64,000 bases of DNA from SABI01 sp963663665. Its GTDB lineage: Bacteria; Spirochaetota; Spirochaetia; Sphaerochaetales; Sphaerochaetaceae. The position numbers and the translations under genes are program-made. Positions 53,201 through 61,513 of the stretch are shown here, piece after piece. The notes beneath the pieces are model-generated. The model saw only the letters and a list, made by a program, of their open reading frames with translations. It did no database searches and had not been told where the DNA came from. The stretch is taken from the NCBI GenBank assembly GCA_963663665.2, contig CAXXKP010000010.1:124001-188000 (forward strand), written 5' to 3'. Position 1 is the first letter of the stretch. The number at the start of each line of letters is the position of its first letter.

Positions 53201-53602
53201 GATTCATTTATAGCAAGTGATGTCCAATCAGCTTTAGATAGTGAAGCATTTGAAAATTTATTGGGGAATATTGTAGAAAATCCTATCTTAGGAAAAGATG
53301 GGATCTATCGTCTTAATACTATTGATAAGATGGATGAGAATACCTTCTGGGAATCTTATTATCCTAAACGCCTAGTATTAGAATCTGTCACAAATGAACA
53401 AGCAGGCTCTAGTGATGCAATTATACAAATTTTAAATCAGCAGACGGCACAAAATGCTTCAGCTCTGGTTATGATGATTAATGAAAACCCAATACGGCTT
53501 AACAATCTTACCAAATTAAGACAAGTCATAGCTCCTCTTATTGAAGCAACAAAGCCAAAACAATTTGTTTTGACAGGAAATATTTTAAAGCCAACTCTTT
53601 AA
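50267..53602 (+). CDS. Usher-like outer-membrane protein with inner-membrane anchor and TonB-like linker
   Basis: A 1111-residue protein. Residues 8-30 are a hydrophobic segment after basic residues and have no clear cleavage site. Residues about 35-165 are rich in Pro, Glu and Val, like the periplasm-spanning part of TonB. Residues about 170-870 have alternating beta pattern and aromatic ends; within them RRELLAGIYDLKDFVFEQGVNAGRIEI and the following strands resemble the plug and barrel of fimbrial ushers. A domain near residues 900-960 (VTLVVDETLYLFTDENGFYFISGLSPGEYQF) is like a CNA-B or carboxypeptidase-regulatory fold, also found at usher C-termini. The layout suggests a protein spanning the whole envelope. 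It is paired with the PapD-like gene. Confidence 0.72.
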   Translation: MVYNKRRILTILVILIVYSLILLLLATMIVPKADQSKEEPAPSSPLLEEESSIEIPVVEEELLASTVSKQVPTTRIPEEEQSVVEKPISPPKEIVPIAKEIPITEIQESEEITAPIVKSEEVVIQPPIKESTPMVQEPPAAIDEVLPEEVPYVEEVADDDFWADFYVAGEEDTTLFAGGSYYVPFYVNDEYITDISVFFEQEELFIDLVELESVIGSSLIPRVYEVLFGTENKSIGLQTLIDLGIDGFYDYQKFELYLYFPTWMLPRRVLSINRTGIDRYGVYQMSGSNTLIRPWFSTHSNLSMYSSIVWDTAIPFSINWPSLFTMQSQSSFTLFDVAFDFSFLLHPGRGYSDLTDTWSTNLSDYITFNGIQGFYDFTEKSLRLSFGNVNDYLGFSSERIGIGLEKRYTYGDLQPKNHQFEYEIQVDNPSVVEVFINEGSVYRRELLAGIYDLKDFVFEQGVNAGRIEITPLDNPANKQSIYFSIDYDSRLMAKGDNLYAIGLSAPVIDLLDPSFRITQSAGLTHEFTASYALNTNLTAFTLGLNLIYASPIGTLAGDIDTSLSGPLGFGYAFSTGYSFPNKVENPFIGNFSFSVSYSSAAYTQSISVDSTSTPATGGSLDGSFGFSGSISDYFRYSVSSSINWITNLSDITLRTSVSGGLSLIPDLAITGSVNISKPVNSTATVTYQIGGNYTFGKNLTVTASTDLGTNTYVSGSFKPFNSENDSMRFNFSGIDFNDLLDHQGGLYYSHMGKSYGLNVSQQYSDAFTRFSTSLSLTTSLAYADGLFGIARTMSDNFLLVRPKGAMKNQNIAVTKTMTTDPEQLPSLFGTSVYTGLSPHTENNIVIYGTGDALLSTSESFIFNLTPRPRQGFATRVSSELAFSVVGNILKTPSSAYERYSAELAKVEVDSDGQVTLVVDETLYLFTDENGFYFISGLSPGEYQFSIFLPGSLEEDTPIDIRFTIKPEENVETSLVYVLDSFIASDVQSALDSEAFENLLGNIVENPILGKDGIYRLNTIDKMDENTFWESYYPKRLVLESVTNEQAGSSDAIIQILNQQTAQNASALVMMINENPIRLNNLTKLRQVIAPLIEATKPKQFVLTGNILKPTL

Positions 53603-53608
53603 AGGTTC

Positions 53609-53637
53609 TTGCTATCTCACCATATTCTCTTTACAAT
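53609..53637 (+). promoter_or_regulatory. V-ATPase operon promoter, apparently leaderless
   Basis: -35 TTGCTA (53609-53614), 17-base spacer, -10 TACAAT (53632-53637). Only six bases lie between the -10 and the ATG of the first gene, and no Shine-Dalgarno sequence is seen. Confidence 0.55.
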
Positions 53638-53643
53638 GATTTT

Positions 53644-53970
53644 ATGGCAACACATATTTTAGATGAAATTTTCACATATGAAGGTCAAGCACAGGCAATA
53701 GTAGACGATGCAAAAAAGAGTGTTCAAGAACAACTCAATCAGGCTCGTCTTATTGGTGAGAGAGAGTACAGTGAGGCTCTTGCTCTTATGAGAAAAAATC
53801 GTGAGCAAGAGATAGAAAAAGCACAGCTTGAATCTAATGAAATTATTAAATCCTTTGAAAAGTCTATCATGGAGACAAGTATCACAGCCGAACAGAATTT
53901 ACTTAAAGCAACAGATGTTGCACATACGATGGCTTCCCTTATTTTAAGATCAGAGTTAGGAGAATTGTAA
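53644..53970 (+). CDS. V-type ATPase peripheral-stalk subunit (H/G type)
   Basis: A 108-residue, almost wholly helical protein with charged heptads (AIVDDAKKSVQEQLNQARLIGEREYSEALALMRKNREQEIEKAQLE). It is the partner of subunit E in the peripheral stalk that holds the catalytic head to subunit I. First gene of the operon, directly abutting subunit C. Sequence conservation in this subunit is low, so identification rests on shape and position. Confidence 0.8.
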   Translation: MATHILDEIFTYEGQAQAIVDDAKKSVQEQLNQARLIGEREYSEALALMRKNREQEIEKAQLESNEIIKSFEKSIMETSITAEQNLLKATDVAHTMASLILRSELGEL

Positions 53971-55050
53971 GTGGATTTTACCTCAAGTATTTCTCGATAT
54001 GCATTTATTAATGCTAAACTCAGAAGTAAAGTAGGCTCTATGATCCACGATGAGCAACTTGAGGTGCTCTTAAGAAGTAAGAGCGTTGAACAACTGCTTC
54101 ACCATCTAGAGCATACTCCTTATGAACCACTCATCGCTCTTTATCAGAAATATGGTGATATTCAACTTCTTGAATCCTATTTGTTTTCTCGACATGTGAA
54201 CATGTTTAAAAATGTGGCATCCTATTTTGATCTCCGTTATGCATTATTTATTAAAGCAATGAGTAGAAAGGCAGAAGTAGAAAATCTTAAAGGTATGATT
54301 AGACTCTTCTATAGCAAACAATTTAAGAAACAAAATATCGATTATAGATTATCCTATCTCTATCAGAAAAGAATTGTTGATGAGATAGACTATTCTAGAA
54401 TTGCAAATGCAGATTCCTTTAAAATTGTTCTTGATTCACTTAAGGGCAGTCTATATGGTGAGGCTCTCAGTGCTTTCACCGATGAAACAATAGCTAAAGA
54501 TGGCTTATTTTTTCTTGAAGTAGCTCTCGATAAAGCATGGCTTAGTAACTTGCGCCACCTCATTAAACCATTAGCGAAACAAGATAGAATGATTATAGAT
54601 CATGTATTAGATCGTGATGCAGATCTTAAGAATATTATCAATTTATTTCGATACTCGAGTCTGTATCATCTAAGCAATGAAGCACTAGATGCAATTATGA
54701 TTCAAGATGGATCCCTTATTTATTCAACTCGGTACGCTGACTTTTTACGTAGCGATCCTGAGAAAAGATCGTTTGATATGCTCCTTGAAAAAGATCGTCG
54801 TAATCTCCTTGTCTTGATAAAACAGAATGAAGACCAGCCAATTCGGCAACAAATACTGATTGTAGAGAAATATCTATTTAGCACCAGAAAAAAAGAATTT
54901 CATGTGCTACTGAGAGGAAACCCATTTTCGATTGGAATTGTCTTGAGTTATCTATTTTTAGAAGAGAGACAAGATAACCTTGTGAGATCCCTCATAAATG
55001 GGGTACATTATCAACTAGAGTCTTCTACAATAAGGGAGTTCGTAGTATGA
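53971..55050 (+). CDS. atpC: V-type ATPase subunit C (d-type)
   Basis: A 359-residue soluble subunit that connects the central stalk to the membrane K ring. It starts at GTG directly after the previous stop. YAFINAKLRSKVGSMI, LLRSKSVEQLLHHLEHTPYEPL and FDLRYALFIKAMSRKAEVENLK are typical of the bacterial/archaeal C (eukaryotic d) subunit. Its stop overlaps the start of subunit I (ATGA). Confidence 0.88.
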   Translation: MDFTSSISRYAFINAKLRSKVGSMIHDEQLEVLLRSKSVEQLLHHLEHTPYEPLIALYQKYGDIQLLESYLFSRHVNMFKNVASYFDLRYALFIKAMSRKAEVENLKGMIRLFYSKQFKKQNIDYRLSYLYQKRIVDEIDYSRIANADSFKIVLDSLKGSLYGEALSAFTDETIAKDGLFFLEVALDKAWLSNLRHLIKPLAKQDRMIIDHVLDRDADLKNIINLFRYSSLYHLSNEALDAIMIQDGSLIYSTRYADFLRSDPEKRSFDMLLEKDRRNLLVLIKQNEDQPIRQQILIVEKYLFSTRKKEFHVLLRGNPFSIGIVLSYLFLEERQDNLVRSLINGVHYQLESSTIREFVV

Positions 55051-57020
55051 GTGTGTTCACAGTTGAGATGAAACTCCTTACCGCAATAGTTCTTGAGGAG
55101 TATGCACAAAACGTGAAGAAAGAACTTCTTCGCCTTGGCCTCCTTGATTTTATTGAAGTTGGAAAACTCTCTAAAGAACATCATCTTATGTTAAAGACGA
55201 GTAATGAACATACTGACCAGAAAGTGATAGATATTCTCCATCAAGTAGAATCTCTGTACCGACAAATAGAGGAACCATTACCAGTATTAACTCAAGAAGA
55301 TGTCGAAGAGGGGGAACCACTCGATCTCAATACTGCTACCTCATTACTTACGAGTATCAATAAAAGTCTTCATCATTTTCGAGAAAAACAAAAAACAAAT
55401 AATCAAGAGTCACTTCGTTACCAAGAGATGTTTCGCTATATAAAAGAGAGAAAAACTGAGTATCTCGATTTCCATGTTGGACAACTCGATCCCAAAAATA
55501 TGCAAGTACTTACTACACGCCTGCTAAATATTGCTTCAGCTCTTATCCCTCTTGATGAGAAAGGAACTTTTCTCCTATGCACTTTCACACGAGACCGTTC
55601 TGCAATAGAGACCCATCTAGAGTCAATCTCATTTAAAGAAGATATCAATGCTATAACTAGTCAGAAAATGATAGAGATTACACAGGAATTCTTACATACT
55701 CTTCTACAATCTAAGGAACAAGAAAATAATGAAATCCTGATCACAATTAGAGAAACTATTACTCACAGTTTAGAAGAGATAGAACCTTTATATAAGAAAG
55801 TAAGACTTACCATCCTCTTAGGAGATATAGCATCTCATTTCTCTCATACACGAAACACCACAATCTTTTCAGGTTGGGTCCCTTCTGAGAAAGCACAAAC
55901 TGTTGAAAAACAGATTCATAAAGTTACTCAAGATAAGTGTGTCATAGAGTTTAATTCTTTAAAAGTGATGAGTAGGAAAGAGATTCCTGTCGCAATGAAT
56001 AATTCACCGATATTGACCCCGTTCCAGAAAATTGTAAGTAACTATTCAACACCTGAATATGGATCTGTGAATCCAACAATATTCGTTGCAGTGAGTTATC
56101 TGATAATGTTTGGATTGATGTTTGCTGATGCAGGTCAGGGTGCAGTTCTTCTCCTTCTTGGATTATGGGGAATGTATAGAGAGAAAAAAGGATATAAAGA
56201 AGGATCCCTTCTTACCTATTCACTCTTAAGACTCATGATATATCTCGGCTCTTCAAGTATTATTTTTGGTGCTATCTTCGGGTCTTACTTTGGAATTGCT
56301 CTGTTACCACCAATTTGGTTTGATTACCATAATGCAGTATTTAGCCACGGTGCATCCACTCGAGATGTATATTCCATCCTTGGAATAACCATCTATTTTG
56401 GTATCGTAATTATCTATCTTGGTCTTTTCATTAATTGGATTAATCTGATTAAGAAAAAAGAATATATTAAATTCATATTTGATAAAAATGGAATTATTGG
56501 AGCTTTTCTCTTTTCAATTGGAATCTATGTAGGAAGTAAGTTTGTTTCATCTAATTACACTTCATTTCCCAATAACCCTATCATTTTATATGGGATATTT
56601 ATTGCTGTGATACTTCTTTTAATGAGACTCCCTATCGAGCATATTATTGCAAAAAAAGAGGGGAAAGAAATTCATGGTGGCAATATCGTTCTCGATTCTT
56701 TTATGGAGTGGCTTGTTATTCTCCTTGAAATATTCTCAGGTTATCTTGCAAATACCCTCTCCTTTATGCGAGTTGCAGGTCTTGGTATAGCCCACGTCGC
56801 TTTAATGAGCGCATTTAGTGATATAGGAAATCTCACATCTTCGGTTTTAGGAAAAGTTCTTATTTTTATTATAGGCAATCTCCTTGTGATTGCCCTCGAA
56901 GGTCTTAGTGCCGGGATTCAATCACTACGTCTTAATTACTATGAATTTTTCACCAAGTTCTTTGTTGGAGATGGGAAAAAATATAATCCTGTCTCACTTC
57001 AATCAAAAAGTGGTGACTAA
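55047..57020 (+). CDS. atpI: V-type ATPase subunit I (a-type)
   Basis: A 657-residue membrane stator that forms the ion half-channels. Residues 1 to about 330 are a soluble coiled-coil arm; about eight membrane segments follow. PEYGSVNPTIFVAVSYLIMFGLMFADAGQG is the conserved entry to the membrane part, and LANTLSFMRVAGLGIAHVALM carries the essential arginine beside the ring. Length and motifs are normal for the family. Confidence 0.93.
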   Translation: MSVFTVEMKLLTAIVLEEYAQNVKKELLRLGLLDFIEVGKLSKEHHLMLKTSNEHTDQKVIDILHQVESLYRQIEEPLPVLTQEDVEEGEPLDLNTATSLLTSINKSLHHFREKQKTNNQESLRYQEMFRYIKERKTEYLDFHVGQLDPKNMQVLTTRLLNIASALIPLDEKGTFLLCTFTRDRSAIETHLESISFKEDINAITSQKMIEITQEFLHTLLQSKEQENNEILITIRETITHSLEEIEPLYKKVRLTILLGDIASHFSHTRNTTIFSGWVPSEKAQTVEKQIHKVTQDKCVIEFNSLKVMSRKEIPVAMNNSPILTPFQKIVSNYSTPEYGSVNPTIFVAVSYLIMFGLMFADAGQGAVLLLLGLWGMYREKKGYKEGSLLTYSLLRLMIYLGSSSIIFGAIFGSYFGIALLPPIWFDYHNAVFSHGASTRDVYSILGITIYFGIVIIYLGLFINWINLIKKKEYIKFIFDKNGIIGAFLFSIGIYVGSKFVSSNYTSFPNNPIILYGIFIAVILLLMRLPIEHIIAKKEGKEIHGGNIVLDSFMEWLVILLEIFSGYLANTLSFMRVAGLGIAHVALMSAFSDIGNLTSSVLGKVLIFIIGNLLVIALEGLSAGIQSLRLNYYEFFTKFFVGDGKKYNPVSLQSKSGD

Positions 57021-57057
57021 GTATATTATTAGCACAGAAGTGTTAGGAGGAATTATT

Positions 57058-57408
57058 GTGAACGTCAATATGTTTAAAAGAAGAGTACGAATCTCTTTAG
57101 TGGTGACCATCTTTGTAATGCTTATCAGTAGTGCAATCTTTGCTGCCCCCTTAAGTGCAGCAGGAACTACAACCGTTGCACCAACTCAAAATCCAAACCT
57201 CATGTGGGTAGTAATTTCTGCTGCTATTGCTTTCAGCTTTGGTGCACTTGCAGCTGGATATGCTATAAGCCATGTTGGAGCTGCTGCAATGGGAGCTATG
57301 AGTGAAAAGCCTGAAATAGGGTCTCAAGCACTTATATTCATTGCTCTTGCTGAAGGTCTTGTTGTATTTGGCTTTATCACAGCTCTTATGATTTTAGGGA
57401 AAGCATAG
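57058..57408 (+). CDS. atpK: V-type ATPase proteolipid subunit K
   Basis: Ring-forming proteolipid, 116 residues from GTG 57058, which follows AGGAGG. An N-terminal hydrophobic segment (ISLVVTIFVMLISSAIFA, then APLSAAG) looks like a signal peptide, leaving a two-helix hairpin as in F-type c subunits, not the four-helix K of Enterococcus. The ion-carrying Glu is in ALAEGLVVFGF of the last helix. The Gln and Ser/Thr ligands of Na+-type rings are not evident, so proton use is favoured. Confidence 0.88.
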   Translation: MNVNMFKRRVRISLVVTIFVMLISSAIFAAPLSAAGTTTVAPTQNPNLMWVVISAAIAFSFGALAAGYAISHVGAAAMGAMSEKPEIGSQALIFIALAEGLVVFGFITALMILGKA

Positions 57409-57413
57409 AGTTT

Positions 57414-57716
57414 ATGCATTATTTTGTCATTGGAGATGAAGACACAGTATTAGGTTTTTCTCTATCAGGAACTCCTGGAATCATTGCGACAAACCAAGAG
57501 AGTGCGCATGATGCCTTACGTGTTGCCCTAGAAGATAAAGAAAATGCAATCATACTTATCACCATCGATATTGCAGACCTGATCAGAGAAGAAGTAGACC
57601 GCTTTATTTTTAGTGAGACATTTCCTTTGATAGTAGAGATTCCTAACCGTGCCAGTGGTGGAAAATCTAAAGACTTAAGAAAATTAGTTAACAATGCTAT
57701 AGGAGTGACGCTATGA
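57414..57716 (+). CDS. atpF: V-type ATPase subunit F
   Basis: A 100-residue central-stalk subunit with a CheY-like fold: MHYFVIGDEDTVLGFSLSGTPG at the start, AIILITIDIADLIREEVDRF in the middle and PLIVEIPNRASG near the end. It is 5 bases after subunit K, and its stop overlaps subunit E. Confidence 0.92.
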   Translation: MHYFVIGDEDTVLGFSLSGTPGIIATNQESAHDALRVALEDKENAIILITIDIADLIREEVDRFIFSETFPLIVEIPNRASGGKSKDLRKLVNNAIGVTL

Positions 57717-58318
57717 ATAATAACGCCCCCCTTTATGACGGTATAATCGAGAGTGCTAAAGCTGAAGCAGAAGGTATCCTAAAAAAGGGAAATGAAGAAA
57801 TAGCTGAACTTAAGGAAAGCTATAAGACGAAAATCCTAGATGCGAAGAAGCATGAAGAATATCTAACGAGCCAGAAGCTAAAAGAAATCCGCCTTACAAG
57901 AGAAAACTATATGAAGAATATGGAGAGATCTCATCAGGGTGAGGAATTAAAAAACCTCAAGAAGTATTCTCAGAAAGCACTTTTTGAGGAGATGGCTAAG
58001 AAAGTAGGAACTCGTGAGTATGAAAAAGCAGTTATTTATTGGATTGCAGAAGGGGCTATAGCCCTTGACGCAGATAAAGTAAGAGTTGCAACCTCAAAGA
58101 AAGAAACTATTACAGATAAAATGATTGAAAAAGCAGTATCTATTGTTGAAAAAGTCGTGTCGAGAAAAGTTGAGATTCAGATTGACAAAAAGCCTCTTTC
58201 TACTCAAGGAGTAGTTGTGAGTACCATAGATGGTAAAATTGCCTATAACAACAGTATAAATGTGCGGTTCATGCGCTTGAGGGCAGATTTTGAACGTGTG
58301 TTAGAAGGAACATTATGA
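57713..58318 (+). CDS. atpE: V-type ATPase subunit E
   Basis: Peripheral-stalk subunit of 201 residues. The N-terminal half is a charged helix (GIIESAKAEAEGILKKGNEEIAELKESYKTKI...), the C-terminal half a small mixed fold (VQIDKKPLSTQGVVVSTIDGKIAYNNSINVRFMRLRADFERVL) typical of subunit E. It overlaps both neighbours by 4 bases, so translation is coupled through the operon. Confidence 0.92.
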   Translation: MNNNAPLYDGIIESAKAEAEGILKKGNEEIAELKESYKTKILDAKKHEEYLTSQKLKEIRLTRENYMKNMERSHQGEELKNLKKYSQKALFEEMAKKVGTREYEKAVIYWIAEGAIALDADKVRVATSKKETITDKMIEKAVSIVEKVVSRKVEIQIDKKPLSTQGVVVSTIDGKIAYNNSINVRFMRLRADFERVLEGTL

Positions 58319-60105
58319 GTGATAAAATAATTGGACAAATTAGGAGAGTGAATGGCCCTGTAATCCAAGTCAAAGGCATAAAAGAAGCCTCGATGATGGA
58401 GCTTGTCTATGTTGGAGAAGAACATCTGATTGGGGAACTCGTAAAGCTTGACGGAAATACAGCAACAGTGCAGGTGTATGAAGATACAACTGGGCTCACA
58501 CCTGGAGAGAACGTGTATGGAACATCTCTTCCTTTATCAGTAGAATTAGGTCCTGGACTCATAGGCTCTATCTATGATGGTATTCAACGACCATTAACTC
58601 GATTGAGAGAGCTCTCTGGAGACACTATCCAAAGAGGTATTGTTTCTCCAGCTCTTCTAAGAACTACAAAATGGCACTTTATCCCGACTCTCAAGAAAGG
58701 TGATGATGTTCATATCGGTCAAGTCCTTGGTACGGTTCAAGAGACAAGCCATGTAAATCATAAGATTCTCGTTCCAATCTCACTATCAACCGAGAAAGAG
58801 ATTTTTACTGTTTCATCAATTGCGCAGGAGGGAGATTATACTATAGAAGAGACAATAGCAACATTAGTTGATGAAGGTGGGGTAAAACATCTAGTTACTA
58901 TGATGCACAAATGGTCGATTCGTAATCCTCGACCTGTGAAAGAGAGGAAACCTCTCTCTGTTCCACTCATTACAGGGCAAAGAGTTATTGACATGCTTTT
59001 CCCTCTTGCAAAAGGTGGTACAGTAGCTATTCCTGGTGGGTTTGGAACAGGTAAAACAATGACTCAGCATGCTATAGCTCGGTGGTGCGATGCAGATATC
59101 ATCGTTTACATTGGTTGTGGAGAGCGAGGCAACGAGATGACTGATGTATTGAGAGAATTTCCTCGATTGATTGACCCTCATACAGGGAAATCACTTATGG
59201 AAAGAACCATTCTCATTGCAAATACTTCAAACATGCCCGTAAGTGCTCGTGAGGCGAGTATCTACACGGGAGTTACCTTAGCTGAGTATTATAGAGACCA
59301 AGGCTTCCATGTTGCTATCATGGCCGATAGCACAAGCAGATGGGCTGAAGCTCTTAGAGAATTAAGTGGAAGAATGGAAGAGATGCCAGCAGAAGAGGGT
59401 TTCCCTGCCTATCTTCCTACCCGTATTGCTGAGTTCTATGAGAGAGCTGGGAGAATGAGGACGTTGAGTGACACAGAAGGTTCCGTCTCGATTATCGGGG
59501 CAGTTTCTCCTCCAGGAGGAGATTTTTCTGAACCAGTAACTCAGCATACCAAGCGATTTGTTCGATGCTTTTGGGGCTTAGATAGAGCACTTGCCTCTGC
59601 TCGTCATTACCCAGCTATAAGTTGGCTTGAGTCCTATAGTGAATATGTTGATGAAGTTGCCCCTTGGTGGGGTCAAAAAGGTGATGGGAACTGGAAACAA
59701 AGTCGCCTAGAGATTATGAACCTCTTACAGAAAGAAGTAAGACTTCAACAGATAGTCAAACTTGTTGGGCCAGATGCACTACCCGATAGTCAAAACTTCA
59801 TCTTGGAAGTATGTAATGTTTTTAAAACAGCATTTTTACAGCAAAATGCCTTTGATGAAACAGACCGTTACAGTTCAGTAGAAAAACAACTTGGAATGCT
59901 TCACGTAATTCTCTCATATTGGCAACTTGGAAACGCTGCAATTACAAAAGGACTTCCCTTAGTTAGAATTAAGAGGATGAAAGTAGTAAGTGAGATTGTT
60001 CGAATGAGGTTGAAAGTTACTGATGATAATCTTGAAGAGCTCGACAAAATTATTGTCCGCTTAGAGAGGCAAATCAGTCGACTTGGAGAGATGTATGAAA
60101 CATAA
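58315..60105 (+). CDS. atpA: V-type ATPase catalytic subunit A
   Basis: Hydrolyses or makes ATP at the head. Of 596 residues, the Walker A loop is GGFGTGKT at 241-248, followed by VYIGCGERGNEMTDV with the catalytic Glu and by the Walker B region GFHVAIMADSTSRWAEALRE. The non-homologous insert of A subunits is present before the P-loop (near residues 110-200). Length and motifs are normal. Confidence 0.97.
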   Translation: MSDKIIGQIRRVNGPVIQVKGIKEASMMELVYVGEEHLIGELVKLDGNTATVQVYEDTTGLTPGENVYGTSLPLSVELGPGLIGSIYDGIQRPLTRLRELSGDTIQRGIVSPALLRTTKWHFIPTLKKGDDVHIGQVLGTVQETSHVNHKILVPISLSTEKEIFTVSSIAQEGDYTIEETIATLVDEGGVKHLVTMMHKWSIRNPRPVKERKPLSVPLITGQRVIDMLFPLAKGGTVAIPGGFGTGKTMTQHAIARWCDADIIVYIGCGERGNEMTDVLREFPRLIDPHTGKSLMERTILIANTSNMPVSAREASIYTGVTLAEYYRDQGFHVAIMADSTSRWAEALRELSGRMEEMPAEEGFPAYLPTRIAEFYERAGRMRTLSDTEGSVSIIGAVSPPGGDFSEPVTQHTKRFVRCFWGLDRALASARHYPAISWLESYSEYVDEVAPWWGQKGDGNWKQSRLEIMNLLQKEVRLQQIVKLVGPDALPDSQNFILEVCNVFKTAFLQQNAFDETDRYSSVEKQLGMLHVILSYWQLGNAAITKGLPLVRIKRMKVVSEIVRMRLKVTDDNLEELDKIIVRLERQISRLGEMYET

Positions 60106-61513
60106 TATTGAAATGAATGAAATTGAAAAATCTCTCTTAAAAGGGAGGGAATATATAGGTGCTTCAAAAATAGAAGGACCTTTAGTCTATATGAAAAATA
60201 CTCATCCTGTTGGATTTGGTGAACTTGTTGAGGTCATTGATTCAAACGGTGCTATGAGAACAGGTCAGGTATTAGACACAAGTGATGATGTTGTTGTTGT
60301 TCAGCTTTTTGAAGGGACAGACGGACTTAATCTTCCTTCAACAAAAATGAGGTTTATGGGTGAACCCTTTACTCTGAATGTATCAAAAGGAATGCTTGGG
60401 AAAGTGATGAATGGACTTGGTAGGAGTATTAATGACTCTCCTCTTCCTCCAGGAGAGGATGAGTTGAACATTAACGGGTTACCAATAAATCCAACAAGCC
60501 GAGAGTACCCACAGGATTTCATTCAAACTGGAGTTTCTGTAATAGATGGACTTACTACTCTTATTCAAGGTCAGAAACTACCGATCTTCAGTGGTAATGG
60601 GCTTCCTCATAACCAGCTTGCTTCTCAGATCGCGCGACAAGCCAAGGTGTTAAAAGGGGAGGGCGATTTCTCAATTGTTTTTGCAGCCATGGGTGTAAAA
60701 TACGATGTTGCCCGCTATTTCATCGATTCCTTCGAATCTTCGGGAGTTCTCGATAATGTAGCGCTATTTCTTTCTCTTGCAGATGACCCTTCAATCGAAA
60801 GAACAATAACTCCACGTAGCGCATTAACTTTAGCTGAGCATCTAGCTTTTTATCACAATAAACAAGTATTAGTTATCATGACTGATATGACTAACTACTG
60901 CGAATCTTTAAGAGAGATTTCTACCTTGAGAGGCGAGATCCCATCTAGAAAAGGATATCCTGGCTACCTTTATTCAAGCCTTGCAGAATTATATGAAAGA
61001 AGTGGAAAGATTATCGGCAAGAGTGGAAGTATCACTCAGCTTCCAATACTTACCATGCCCAACGATGATATCTCTCACCCGATTCCAGATCTTACGGGAT
61101 ATATCACTGAAGGCCAAATTGTATTTGATCGCGAGATGTATGCTAGAGGGATTTATCCACCAATAAACGGACTTCCAAGTTTATCTCGGCTTATGAAGGA
61201 TGGAATAGGGGAAGGAATGACAAGAGCAGATCACCCTCATCTTGCAAATCAACTCTTTGCATCCTATTCTCATGTAAAAGATGTGAGAAACCTTGCCTCC
61301 GTTATCGGGGAAGAAGAACTCACAAGTCTCGACCATCAATATCTTGAATTTGGCGAAATGTTCGAAAAAAAATTCGTTCTTCAATCCTATGATGAAAATA
61401 GAGGTATCGACCAGACACTCGATATAGGGTGGAAAACATTATCCACACTTCCGCCCGAAGAATTACAGCGGGTAACCGAAGAAGAACTCAGTGCCCATTA
61501 TGGAGAAAAATAG
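60095..61513 (+). CDS. atpB: V-type ATPase regulatory subunit B
   Basis: Non-catalytic nucleotide-binding subunit alternating with A in the head. The ATG at 60095 is chosen because GGAG lies upstream; an in-frame TTG at 60083 is less likely. Of 472 residues, SREYPQDFIQTGVSVIDGLTTLIQGQKLPIFSGNGLPHNQLASQIARQA is the region that replaces the P-loop, and SGSITQLPILTMPNDDISHPIPDLTGYITEGQI is highly conserved. It overlaps subunit A by 11 bases. Confidence 0.96.
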   Translation: MKHNIEMNEIEKSLLKGREYIGASKIEGPLVYMKNTHPVGFGELVEVIDSNGAMRTGQVLDTSDDVVVVQLFEGTDGLNLPSTKMRFMGEPFTLNVSKGMLGKVMNGLGRSINDSPLPPGEDELNINGLPINPTSREYPQDFIQTGVSVIDGLTTLIQGQKLPIFSGNGLPHNQLASQIARQAKVLKGEGDFSIVFAAMGVKYDVARYFIDSFESSGVLDNVALFLSLADDPSIERTITPRSALTLAEHLAFYHNKQVLVIMTDMTNYCESLREISTLRGEIPSRKGYPGYLYSSLAELYERSGKIIGKSGSITQLPILTMPNDDISHPIPDLTGYITEGQIVFDREMYARGIYPPINGLPSLSRLMKDGIGEGMTRADHPHLANQLFASYSHVKDVRNLASVIGEEELTSLDHQYLEFGEMFEKKFVLQSYDENRGIDQTLDIGWKTLSTLPPEELQRVTEEELSAHYGEK

